Origin: Siphonodentalium dalli
Lineage: Eukaryota; Mollusca; Scaphopoda; Gadilida; Siphonodentaliidae
Reading direction: 5' to 3'
Assembly (NCBI GenBank): GCA_032622095.1
Contig: CP136063.1
Span: 207,379,934 to 207,443,933 of the forward strand
DNA length: 64,000 nucleotides
Shown: in pieces, positions 10,791 through 22,387 of the stretch
How positions within the stretch are numbered: the first letter of the stretch is position 1
Layout of the letters: each line of letters starts with the position of its first letter
Notes under the pieces: model-generated
Databases searched by the model: none
Told to the model about the DNA's origin: nothing
Seen by the model: the letters and a program-made list of their open reading frames with translations, nothing else
Position numbers and translations under genes: made by a program

Positions 10791-12190
10791 GGGTCATACT
10801 AAAAGCCGACGGCACAGACAGCACCCGAACGCACCCGACCGCACCTCCATCAGAGGTCCGAGCGAGGGGGCATGCACTATCGTGCAGAATACACCTGTAT
10901 GTACCAAAGTTCCAATCCCTAAATCGATAGCTTGAGCGTAAACGGCACTGTTAACACCTCTTGCGACCGGTTCCGTCAGGTACGCAACATCCAAAAAGGC
11001 ACCGACCGCACCGACCCTCGCTGCCTGGCCACGGAAATGGACATCATATCATGCAGCGAATATCCCTCTGCGTCCATGGGCGATAGGGAAAGTCGCTAGA
11101 TGTAGCGGAAGTGAACAAAATAACACATACGCTTCTGTTGAATTCGCTATGAATGTACGCAAAAACGCCGAAAAAGACACCCACCGACCGCACCACCACC
11201 AAGGGACCGAACGAGATGTGGCATGATTTATCGTGCAGAACAGACCTGCATGTGTGTACAAAACTTCCAATCCCCACGTCATTGGTTGCGCGGAAACGGC
11301 ACTGTTAACTTGCGGCCGGTTCCATCAGGTACGCAAAATCCAAAAAGGCACCGATCGCACCTCTTCTGGCTGCCTGACCACGGAAATGGACACCAAATCA
11401 CTTAGGGAATACCCCTCTGCATCCATGGGCGATCGGGCAAGTTGCTAGCGGTAGCGGAAGTGAATAAATTAACCCATACGTTGCTGTCGAATTCGCCATT
11501 AATGTGCGAAGAAACGCCGAAAATAACACCCGCTGACCGCACCGCCACAAAGGGACCGAGCGAGATGGGACATACGTTATAGCGCAGAACAGACCTGTAT
11601 GTACCATAGTTACAATCCCCAAATTGATAGCTTGAGCGGAAACGGCACTGTTAACCCCTAACTTGCGGCCCGTTATGTCAGGTACGCAGAATCCAAAAAG
11701 GCATCGACCGCACCTCCCCTGGCTGCCTGACAAAGAAACTGGACACCATGTAAGGAATATCCCTCTGCAATCATCTGATCGGGCAAGTCGCTAGCTGTAG
11801 CGGAAGTGAATAAATTAACCCATACGCTGCTGTCGAATTCGCTATGGATGTACGCAAAAATGCCGAAAATATCACCCGCCGACCGCACCATCACCAAGGG
11901 ACCGAGCGAGATGGGACATGCATTTGCATGCAGAACAAACATGTATGTACCAAAGTTCCAATCTCCAAGTCGATTGCTTGAACGGAAACGGCAATGTTAA
12001 CCCCTAACTTGCGGCAGGTACGCAAAATCATAAAAAGCAGCGACCGCACCTCCCCTGGCTACCATATCATGTAGGAAATACCTTTCTGCATCCATGAGCG
12101 ATCGGGCAAGTCGCTAGCAGTCACGGAGGTGAATAAATTAACCCATAAGCTGCTGTCGAATTCGCTATGAATATACGGAAAAATATGGGG
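10791..12190. repeat. Tandem array, about four units of roughly 350 bases
   Basis: CGGCACTGTTAAC recurs near 10943, 11297, 11643 and (one change) 11990, a period of about 350. Each unit also has ACCGACCGCACC, AAAGTCGCTAG or close variants, and ATCCAAAAAGGCA. Only the first unit carries the GGTCATACTAAAAGCCGAC terminus, so this looks like one dispersed element whose interior expanded in tandem. Single copies occur at 4.0, 14.2 and 63.7 kb. Open frames on both strands here are shadows of the repeat. It lies about 380 bases upstream of the lectin start codon. Confidence 0.8.
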
Positions 12191-12884
12191 AGCAAGTGTC
12201 TGCATGCAAATTGTCTCCCAGACGAAAATTGCCCCATAGCCTGTGGCTGTGTTTTGTCGTCCTGGAGTGTTCACTCGTGCATGCGTACCGAAATTGTATC
12301 GTGCAAATGCCTCGCTCGAGTTCTGCATGTAGTCCGAATTTTAACCCACCTTATGCTGACAACGACAAATTAGTTAATACAAGAAAACCATAGTCAGAAA
12401 TGGTAACGCCACCAAGATCATATTATTAGCCATAAATATAAATCATAATATAAAATATATTGGTTACATGAATGGACAGCCTCCGAATTCCGTTAAGACA
12501 AGTAATTCTTCAAATAACTACAATGAACTATACGGCTTATAAATTACTGCAGGTTTCTCATTCGCCACACCAGAATGCTTCTAAATGCGGATCAAAGCTA
12601 AGAGTGCATGGCACAGCCATTGTTCATAGACATTTTACAGATAGCGAGAATGATGCATGCTGGGAACGAAAGTATCCACAGCAAAGCCATGTGCTTACGG
12701 CCGCATGCGTTTATTATAGGGGATTTATGGTGGGCCTATAAAACTAATTATAACTTTGTTATCTGTCATAGTTTATGCGTGAAATTTTAAACATATATAC
12801 CATGGACATATACCCCTTCCAGAATGTTGAAAAACATTTTCAGTTGCTCATCGTATTTTTATAGACGAAATAGTCCGAAATTTC
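12191..12884. other. No gene seen
   Basis: Contains the first of two direct repeats (about 12450-12500, core AATATAAAATATATTGGTT) whose partner lies at about 13700-13760. Otherwise nothing recognised. Confidence 0.4.
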
Positions 12885-13605
12885 AGAAAATTGCGCTAAC
12901 TGCTCAATGTTTTAATGTGTTACAAAACGTCTGATAAAAATAGTTCTATCGGGAATATTCACACCATTTTTTTTCAGAGAACATAGAGTAAACATAGTCC
13001 TATCGGGATATCGTAAAGGAGATTAATTAAAACCCTCAGACTGCCGAAACTGACGACATTAAATTCGCTTTTTCGTTTCCCACGGAAATGAAACTTGTCT
13101 GTCCATTGATCACGTTATTTATTTGACATTTTATTTTTTTTCTGTTGTATTTGAACACTTGTTGCACGTGCAGGCTGCACGATCATAATAACTTCAAACG
13201 ATAAGCGCCGACTGATACCCGCGCAACAGTTTGTCTCAAATAAATTGTTATCAAAACGCAGGTTTATGGCCGCGGACATAAGCCGATTAAGTGTAATGTA
13301 ATTTATCCATGAACTTGACTGAAAAATTGTGATTCTATCACCATTAGCCACGAAAATGGGACCTCTAAACAGGCAAGTTTTATTTTCGGGGGACACGAAC
13401 AAGCAAATTTATTGTCGGCAGTTTCGGCAGTCTGAGGGTTAATTAATCCCGAATTAAACGGAACTACTTTACGATAGTCCGATAGGACTATGTTAACTCT
13501 ATGCATGTTCTCTGAAAAAATAGTGTGAATATTCCAGATAGAACTCTTTTTATCAGACGTTGTGTAACACCTTAAAACATTGAGCAGTTATAGCGCAAAC
13601 CGAAA
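12885..13605. mobile_element. Short element with inverted arms of about 225 bases
   Basis: Left arm 12885-13110 and right arm 13370-13605 are inverted copies at roughly 80-85% by eye. Markers are CTGCTCAATGTTTTAA, ACGTCTGATAAAAA, CATAGTCCTATCGG and CCCTCAGACTGCCGAAAC. The loop of about 260 bases has no recognised coding content. A 19-base direct repeat (AATATAAAATATATTGGTT) lies outside on both sides, several hundred bases and about 100 bases away respectively. Confidence 0.7.
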
Positions 13606-13770
13606 TGTGTTGTCTTGCAAGATATCCCACCGCTTTAGGTAAATTTACCATCCTACAATATCCATAAAGAGGATCATATATTATATACCCACGGTTTTAA
13701 TTATAGAATATAAAATATATTGGTTTCGCGAATGACCAACTCAGAATTCCGTTAAAATAACAATAACAAC

Positions 13771-14180
13771 CAGCACCTATAACGAACCGTTTTACTGGAC
13801 TTGGCCTACTGGTCGCGTAGTTCCGACTTTTAAATAAACGGAATTTCCAACTCTATAAATAAAAGCCCCACAAGAATTCTGTCCACCACGCAATATCAAA
13901 ATCTCAGCAGCTAGATACACCACAGGTGGCGTAATAAGTCGGACTTAGATACTGGTGAGTATTGTATTCTCGTCCTGCTAGATCAACACCGACATTCGAC
14001 AACTTACATGGGTTGAGTGATGAAATGTCAATGAAAACATAAAGGGATGAAGCATGTAAGTTGTAAGGACTGTTCCATGGAAACTTTTCCTTATCAATCA
14101 TACAAACATATATGTATAAAACAACATTCTTCTAGACACTATTATAGTCCCATTGGTAGTGGCAGCAGCAGCAGCGCATG
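13771..14180. other. No gene seen
   Basis: No repeat termini or domain-bearing frames recognised. Confidence 0.4.
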
Positions 14181-14505
14181 GGTTAATATATTCACTTCCG
14201 CTACAGCTAGCGACTTGCCAGATCGTCCATGGATGCAGATGGTTTTCGCTGCATCATGTGATGACCCTTTCCATGGCCAGGCAGTTATGGGTGGTGCGGT
14301 CGGTGCCTTTTTGGATTTTGCATACCTGTCGGAACCGGCCGCAAGTTAGGGTTAACCGTGCCGTTTCCGCTGAAGCGATCGACTTGGGGATTGGAACTTT
14401 GGTACATACAGGTCTATTCTGTACTATAGTGCTTGCCCCATCTCGCTCGGACCCCTGGGGGAGGTGCGGTCGGATGCGGTCGGCTTTTAGTAGGACCGTT
14501 ATCGG
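14181..14505 (-). repeat. Dispersed GC-rich repeat, single inverted copy
   Basis: Reverse-complement relative to the 10.8-12.2 kb array. Shows CACTTCCGCTAC, GCTAGCGACTTGCC, GTTAACCGTGCCG and ends with GGCTTTTAGTAGGACC, the conserved terminus. A (GCA)n stretch (GGCAGCAGCAGCAGCGCA) sits just outside it. Confidence 0.75.
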
Positions 14506-15289
14506 GTGAAGGCAATTATTCAGTTATCTTCACGTTGCACTCGCTCCCCAACTCTGGAAAACATTTAGCACCCTGGTTCCTATATATAGAAAATATATAG
14601 TGGAGTGCGTATTGTAAATTGCTTTGATTTCGTTGGCATCAATTTGCGTGGTTTATTACGTATGGACGTGAATTAGTGGATCAGATACTCAAAGATGTCA
14701 TAAACCTGCCATTATGACATCAATATATTGAGAAATTGTATCCCCGATTCCGGAACCGAAAAAGCATCACAGTGCACAATCAGCTACGGGCTTCACGGTG
14801 GTTGGGTAGTTATACTTTTTGTGTTATGTAGCCTGCGCAAGGTGAAACCATATAGTCCAGTCAACATAGGGTTTGACCTAGACAAAATTTGTACATAAAT
14901 TATTTTATCATTTTTCAATTCAGAACACAAATTTCAATCAACATATCAAAAATCCTTCAGTTTGCAAGATCCGTGTATGCACGACGTTTCGTAATCAAGC
15001 ACATTCTGGAGGTACCATATATCGGAAAATTCAGCCATTATCGTAATGATTTAGAATTAGGTATCGGGCATATTTCGTGACAGTTTGGGAGAAAACTGAC
15101 CGGAAATGATTACCCTTGCCATATGGATCAACAGTGATGAAAATGAAAATGGCCAAAGACCCAAGATCACATAATTGAATTTGCACACGTCCCATCGTCT
15201 TTGAATTTCCCATATGGTACCTCACATACCTTGAATTTTGACTGGACATCGGAGAGGGAGGGACCTAGAAGAAATTCCAATCCAATAAT
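14506..15289. other. No gene seen
   Basis: AT-rich, no recognised repeat boundary or domain. Confidence 0.4.
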
Positions 15290-15730
15290 GTGACCAAAGT
15301 AGGAAAATTTGCAAATGTTGGTCTAAAACCACTAATTCCACATACATTAATGGTTGAAAAATCAGACTACAAGAACAATTTTAAACCATTGTTGGTGTGA
15401 AATTTGCAACTAATATTGTTTCCAAGTTGTCGGGGGTCTCATTTCCCCACATGCACCCATATAAGTTCGGTAACGTAATGCCCCATGCACCAAGAAACAA
15501 TCTCCTGAAAACTTCGTATGGGGTCTCAATGGGGGTGGGGTCATCCGATTTGCCACAAAGCCATAATAACATTTGTCACCCCACATTTACATGCACTATG
15601 AAATTATAACATTTCCAAATTTCCAAATAACGTGACCACTTTCTCATTATGCAAAGGGTCTTTATGCGATCAGCAACGTTGCTACAGGTCGGTGGGTGTC
15701 TAATCCCACACGACTTCGGTAATACATGTC
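15290..15730. repeat. Dispersed repeat of the TTGGAAATTTCCAAC family
   Basis: Shares blocks with 39690-40430 (reverse orientation) and 46380-47040. Examples are ACTACAAGAACA, TTGGTGTGAAATTTGCAAC and TAGGAAAATTTGCAAATGTT. No coding signal; the open frames overlap on both strands. Confidence 0.55.
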
Positions 15731-16735
15731 AACAGTTAGAAATTTCACAAAGCTGTGAATTGCCAAAATGGACTATAGGTTATTTACCGGACGCAATTCA
15801 CTTGAACCAGCATGACTAATTCTGTTCTAAACCGCCGCGTTCTCACGGGCGTAATCTTTGTAGCAAGAAAATATCAGTGTGCAATTTTACCTGATATTTT
15901 CTTGCAGATATTTTCTTGCAGCTTCATGTGTACGCGCCCTAAGTGTATGACGCCATTTGATCAATCGAATACTGGATGTTTGATTGGCAGCGTGGCATGG
16001 TCAGTTTCAACTGTAGGTATCTTTTTCGTCGGAAATAGTCTCAAAGTTGCACGCTTATTTTACTTCTATACCTTTTACATACTATGGCAGTTCTCACGTG
16101 AAATGACGGATTAAATTATAAGAAATAACTCTTGTTTAGATTAACTTAAAGTTTATATATGAATTATAACATAAAATTTAGAAGACAAATTTACTAATTA
16201 AGGCGTTATATATAATGTGTCTTCAAACCTTTCGGTTATTACAAAACATTTCTCGAAATAAGAGTTAGTTCTTAAATATGCGACCATGTAGTTGTATTTT
16301 TATTATACCATAATTTATCGACAGACGAAAATCTGAAACACAAACTGCAATGTGGTATACCGTCCTGCGGTGAAATTCACGTCTATTATCGATTTTGGCA
16401 GCAATTAATTTCCTATAGCTTAAAACGCAGGTATTGTTCGGTGTCAGAATATACAGCGCTCAGAAAGGAAGTGGTATCTTTTGTGAGGTGAGAATCTCAT
16501 CCGGTTCCTAGCTATTCTGGGATCGGCATTTCCGCGTTCATCAGAAGACCAGAACCTTATATTGTGCTATATTTTGAAAACTTTCCCATCGTTTCCATAT
16601 TTGGCACCGTACCCACTCCACCAAAAAACTCAGATATCGAACTTTTGCTATTTTCTGAGCGATCGAGACCAACCCATGTATTGTATATAGTATGTTGAGT
16701 ATCTCATATATATTTTGATACAATTTGTTTGTTTG
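15731..16735. other. No gene seen; one small hairpin
   Basis: 15870-15920 holds inverted words GCAAGAAAATATCAG and CTGATATTTTCTTGC that could fold into a stem of 15 pairs. Otherwise nothing recognised. Confidence 0.4.
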
Positions 16736-17755
16736 TCTGTCTGTCTGTCTGTCTGTATGTCTGTCATTAATACAAATCTACGATTCTCGACCGATCGGGA
16801 CGAAACTTGGTACGTGAGTGTAGTTTGACCAACCGGTCGTCGTTGTCGTATTGGCGAGCCCGTGCGGCTCCCGCTTCGCGCATGCGCAGACGAGATCACG
16901 GAAACGGGTGGAGCTATCGACTTGAAATTTGCTATGTAAATGTATCTTGCCCCGGATGCGAATTTTATCGGGTCGCCGAGCCCGTGCGGCGCCCGCTTCG
17001 CGCATGCGCAGACGAGATCTCGGAAACGGGTGGAGCTATCGACTTGAAATTTGGTATGTGAATGTATCTTGCCCCGGATACGAATTTTATCGGGTCGCCG
17101 AGCCCGTGCGACGCCAGCTTCGCGCATGCGCAGACGAGATCTCGGAAACGGGTGGAGCTATCGACTTGAAATTTGGTCGCCGAGCCCGTGGGACGCCATC
17201 TTCGCGCATGCGCAGACCAGATCTCGGAAACGGGTAGAGCTATCGACTTGAAATTTGGTTTTTGAATAGCCCGGACAACGTCGGGCTGGGTAGAGCTATC
17301 GACTTGAAAAGTGGAGCTATCGACTTGAAATTTGCTATGTAAATGTATCTTGCCCCGGATGCGAATTTTATCGGGTCGCCGAGCCCGTGCGGCGCCCGCT
17401 TCGCGCATGCGCAGACGAGATCTCGGAAACGGGTGGAGCTATCGACTTGAAATTTGGTATGTGAATGTATCTTGCCCCGGATACGAATTTTATCGGGTCG
17501 CCGAGCCCGTGCGACGCCAGCTTCGCGCATGCGCAGACGAGATCTCGGAAACGGGTGGAGCTATCGACTTGAAATTTGGTCGCCGAGCCCGTGGGACGCC
17601 ATCTTCGCGCATGCGCAGACCAGATCTCGGAAACGGGTAGAGCTATCGACTTGAAATTTGGTTTTTGAATAGCCCGGACAACGTCGGGCTGGGTAGAGCT
17701 ATCGACTTGAAATTTGGTTTTTGAATAGCCCGGACAACGTCGGGCTCATCGGCTA
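16736..17755. mobile_element. Helitron-like non-autonomous element with tetranucleotide run, CpG-rich core tandem and 3' hairpin
   Basis: Order seen: a GTCT tetranucleotide run at about 16736-16766, then a core of units of about 122 bases (with shorter 80-base ones) starting near 16854, 16975, 17097, 17178, 17377, 17500 and 17580. Then GCCCGGACAACGTCGGGC, a hairpin, followed by TCATCGGCTAGT and AT-rich DNA. A GTCT microsatellite, core tandem repeats and a hairpin close to a CTAGT-type end are known features of Helitron/Helentron-derived short elements in flies and bivalves. 16912-17314 is repeated almost exactly at 17315-17717, a recent 403-base duplication. Each core unit holds GCGCATGCGC. 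Overlapping open frames on both strands are by-products. Confidence 0.65.
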
Positions 17756-18219
17756 GTACTATATATAATAGGAGATGGTCCAATAAATAGCCGTACAGTA
17801 CCGTACAGTAGCCCCTAAAACGGAGTATGAGTTGAAAACCATGTCTGCAAGTCATCATCCGGTCACAGAGTCTGCTATTGTTTTGAACGTTGCTATCGAA
17901 CTGTCTGTGACGAAATTAGTGTTGTGATGTACATATGGATTATTCACAGACTAGTAACAACAACATTGTAGAATTAACCTGTTGACGGGTGATCACACCT
18001 GTAGGTCCAATAACTGAATAAATCACAAGCTGTGTGCCTACACTGCTTTGACTTTGTTCTGACACTACAACATACACGGACCGATACATCATGTGGTTAT
18101 CAAAACATGTGTAACTATGAGAACCTTGAGAACCTTGTCGTCTAATCATCGCCCTGTTATTACGGGGTGTGCTATAGTTGTCCTGGGTGTAACGTGTGCT
18201 GATCAGCTGAACGCTTAAA
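17756..18219. other. Flank between the Helitron-like element and LINE ORF1; probable LINE 5' UTR
   Basis: No conserved frame. A tandem CCGTACAGTA pair is at about 17791-17810. The 5' end of the LINE cannot be placed without other copies. Confidence 0.4.
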
Positions 18220-19687
18220 ATGTCGACAACGAAGAGAAATTTGACAATCTGTTTTCCGCGGGAAAAAATCGGAAGGTTCAACCGCGATTCTGTACTCCGC
18301 GGACTGTGTGATTCTATTAATATTAAGGATATTATTGGAATACAAATTACGGATAAATCTTGCAACATCACAGTGAGTACAGCCGAAAGGAAAGAATATT
18401 TGTTAGAAAATGGTATTAACATGGGAAACAGGCTCATACGGGTCGCTGAAATTGAAAAATCAAACACTTATGTGACTGTTATTGGCACCCCTATCGAGGT
18501 CAGTGATGACCTATTTATAGACTACATGTCTGTCTATGGAAAGGTTGTGGACGACTCGTATAGGAGAGTTGTTATGAGGGGGACCGAACACGTGCAAACG
18601 GGAAGCAGAACTATTCGCATTATGAACTGCAAAGACATCCCGCATATTATGGAAATCGATGGATTTGAAGTTAAAGTGCAGTCGGACAAAACTAAAATAC
18701 AATGTGACGCATGTAGTGACATACTTTATTGGGGTCAAATATGTCCACAGAAGGCACGCCCCCCACCGACTTATTGCACCAGATGCCTTCAAGACGACCA
18801 TGTGATTAGCTAGTGCTCCAATCAAATTGTTTGCCGACGGTGTCGCATTCCAGGACATAAAGCCGATTCATGTGTACGCATGCGCGAAAGTTCACACCCG
18901 AATGTCAACAATGGTGATCCACGCCCACCTCCGGAACCCGTTAAACGCGGTGTAAACAAGGATCGTGAGCGCCAAGAAGCAATCAAAATAACTGCATCAA
19001 TGGGCAACAACAATCAACTCAACGAGACACAACATAAACCCGAGGATGTCAATCCACTCAATATTGACTCGTTGGTATTCGGGGCAAGTAACTGCCGAAA
19101 TGTCACACTCGACAAACCAAACGCGCGAGTTATTTACATATCGGGAGCTTCGTATGAAATGATAGACAAACTGATAGCCAAGGCCAAGAATTCTAAGGAT
19201 TTCGCGACCAAAGACATAAACTCATTAACTCTACACCTTGGTACCAATGACATCACTCATACATCAGCTAGTACAGGTGCGGTCATCATGTGGTTTAATA
19301 AAGCCTTGATTCCTCTCCAAAAAGAGTTTCCAAATGCTGTGGTTAACATATGCAGCATTCCTCCACGAAGTTTGCCAGGTGGGAAATCTGAACCGCACAA
19401 TGCAACTGCAACCGCTGTGAATAATTATATCAGGCTATTCTGTGACTCAACCAGTGAATTTGACTTCATAGACAATGATTCCATATTCATTAAGGATGGG
19501 AATTTTGGTGAAATCACTGTTCAATAAAGAGGACACATCAGGAGTCCACCTCAGTCCAAAAGGTAAAAAGGAACTAGAGAGGAAATTCTCAGATCAAATT
19601 TGTGATATTCAGCTTTCACCTGAACAGCAACGAAAGCGAGGAAGAAACAAATACACCCCAGAAATTTTTTCTGATGATTATGATTGA
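18220..19687 (+). pseudogene. LINE ORF1 protein: RRM-like, CCHC zinc knuckles, SGNH esterase; broken
   Basis: In nucleic-acid-binding ORF1 proteins of this kind, RRM and zinc knuckles coat the LINE RNA, and the esterase (lipid or acyl hydrolase fold) has an unsettled role. Residues about 1-150 look like one or two RRM-type folds (by secondary-structure feel only). The first knuckle (CTRC...H...C) is cut by TAG at 18811-18813, exactly between its His and last Cys, but the frame continues to a second perfect CX2CX4HX4C knuckle (about 18835-18876). The esterase follows: FGASN (usual GDS changed to GAS, Ser kept), LGTND, and, after a frameshift near 19500, GVHLSPKG with the catalytic His. TGA ends it at 19685-19687, and the same frame then opens straight into the ORF2 leader. 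Confidence 0.8.
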
Positions 19688-19750
19688 ACTGATTCATACC
19701 CCCAAATTAATTGTGTATCATGTGTTACTTCGACCCAATGTAATGGCATT

Positions 19751-22374
19751 ATGCATCATGGTGTTTCAGACAGAGCAAATGTTGATCAAATATCACATAT
19801 ACCTAAAACCAGTCAAAGTTTTGAATTTGCCACGCCCCATTGTTATGATTTAGAAACTGCACAAAGTTATTTAGCTAACACGTGTTCAATCAGTAACAAT
19901 CAATTTCCCTGTGTGTACTCACGCAACGGGAATCCACCCGGATATAGTACTATGAACAATACGAGCGCATCCAACCAATCAAAAACCTCATCAGTCGATT
20001 ACTTGTCTTATGACGAACACTATAATAATATTCTAGACACGCCCACTGGCGCCACAACTTATGGGGAATCCCCGGATGATCGATCTGACCCGACCTGTGG
20101 CGGTTGTAAAATACGCGGGGAATCCCCGAGCAATCAAAGCAAGCCAAATGATAACAATAGCTATCGCGTAAACGATAGTATTTATCACGCAGAACTTTGT
20201 TATGATCAGCGACCTCATGAACCAAACATAATGACCTTCCCAATGAGCCAATCAGGCGCTGACAACTCTGGTGTATTATTACCTCGTATGTCCAAATTTG
20301 GCAAGCAAGAAAATCAACAGACAGCCATCTATAATGAGGGTCACACACGTGATTTACAAGTTGATTTGAATGAAAATGATCTTGTTGTTGATAACAATTA
20401 TATTCATGATAAGGACTATGCGTGCACATCATATGTTAACGAACATGATTATTGTGATAGCGATGTTAATGATGTGAATGGTGTTTTTACCAATAACACT
20501 TATGAACATGAACTAAATAATGTCAACAGTAATGTCGATGTTTCTGATATTTTGGGCGAAAGTCGAAAAATATTATTCGACATGAACATTTCTGTTGACA
20601 GATTCAACAGTGAGATAAGTACTGACAATATATTGGGATTGAAAAGTTTTCCAAATATAAATAACATTTTCAATAATATAACTGATTATAGTTTTTATAA
20701 TAATTACACATATAAAAATCTTGAATATATTGCCAGTGGTGTTAACTTCAATAGCAATGACAGAAATAAAATGAATGATGTTCAGGCATGTGCTAATGAC
20801 AATGTTTGTGATGTTGGAGATATTCATAATTATGATGTTGACTTTAATTGTTTTATAAATAACACACTTATAGCCATGTTTATGATGTTGGTGATGATGA
20901 ATTTTGTACAAATAACACTTATATCGATGATAATGATTATGAAGTTGATGATGGTAAACTTTTTAACAATTTTATTCATGATAATGGTCATGGTGCTGGT
21001 GATGAACGTTTTATAAATAACACTTGTATCCAAGATAATGATCATGATGCTAAGGATGGATATTACTCCGTACTACCAGTACACGGAAATGCCAACTCCA
21101 GTCTTAAAGTGGCAAATAAAAACAGAGACGACATAGAGTATAATGAAATACGTGATCGAATTTTACTATATCCGAATACACGTAATGTGGAGTGTAGTGT
21201 CGCTACACACACGCCCAACCTTCTAAATCCTAATGAAAATGGCAAAGCATCAGAAAGCTTAAATCTCAAAACAAAGTTCAGTATACTTTCTCTCAATGTT
21301 TGTGGACTGAGAGCAAGAGTAAATTACCCAGAATTCCAAGAACTTTGCAACAATCATGACATTCTTTGTCTGTCAGAAACCAAAACAGATTATTGCGACC
21401 AAATAACTTTTCAGGGATTCAAATTATATATGAAAAACAGAATGAAACTTTCGCGGGTGAAATCTGGAGGAATTGCCATAGGTATTAGTGATAGATTAGA
21501 ATCATTAGCAAGCATCATAAATACAAAGTGTACTTTTATTCACTGGGTAGAACTAAAACTGAATAATCAGAGAGATGCTATTATCATAGGTGCTTTATAC
21601 ATCCCACCAGATGGTTCCAAATACACATCAGACACCGCGTTTGATGAAGTAACTGCAGAAATCCTGAATATGAGACAAAGAAGTGAGACTATACTTATTA
21701 CCGGGGATTTTAATGCACGTACAGCGGAGATTTTAGACTACATCCAATTCACCAAGAACAAACATGCAGATTTTGACAGCTACCTGTATGATAACCAAAA
21801 TGTCGAATCAGAAATCGAAAAAGCTGGCCTCACCAAACAAAGATTTAACACTGATAAAACAGTAAATAGCTATGGTTGCAAACTGATCTCCCTTTGTCAA
21901 CAAAATGACATGATTATTATAAATGGCTGTATGGGAAATGATTCCATGATAGGAAAACTTACTTGTGGCGATGCCTCAACAATTGATTATACCATAAGTT
22001 CTCTTGCAATGCTATTTATATTAAATAACTTCACAGTAGGGGAACAACTTTTCTCAGATGTTCACAAGCCATTAACAACCGAAATAGTAATAAATCAGCA
22101 CGTGCGGACAAAAAGTACACATGAATCTAATGCAGGGGCAGCTAGACCCAGATGGGATACAACTAAATTAAGGGAATTTAAATATAATCTTGATGACGAA
22201 GAAATTAATGTCATAAAACAGACTATTGATAAATATGAAACCGACGTTGTAAGTATTAATGAAATAAATAGCATAGTATCAAAAATAACAGGAGCTATAA
22301 ATAATTCGGCGAATAAAACTTTCGGAGTCCCGGTATGTAAATTAAATTTAAAAAAAGATAAATACACGTGGTAA
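19751..22374 (+). pseudogene. LINE ORF2 part 1: Asn/Asp-rich leader and APE endonuclease
   Basis: The leader (19688 to about 21100) is some 450 codons of low-complexity sequence rich in Asn, Asp, Tyr and Ser with no domain I know. It changes frame near 20875. The endonuclease then runs from about 21270 with LSLNVCGLR, LCLSETKTD, GALYIPPDG, ITGDFNAR, STIDYTIS and FSDVHKPL, which hold all the usual APE catalytic positions (Asn, Glu, Tyr, Asp-Asn, Asp, His). It nicks target DNA to prime reverse transcription. A frameshift at about 22372 separates it from the next block. Confidence 0.8.
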
Positions 22375-22387
22375 GCCCTGGTTTAAT

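Noticed and set aside
16648-17858. Overlapping open frames up to 159 codons on both strands, some with identical protein copies
   Set aside because: They follow the 122-base core repeat of the Helitron-like element; frames exist on both strands and have no domain.
20033-20432. Minus frames antisense to the LINE leader (160 and 72 codons)
   Set aside because: Shadows of the low-complexity Asn/Asp-rich plus-strand frame.
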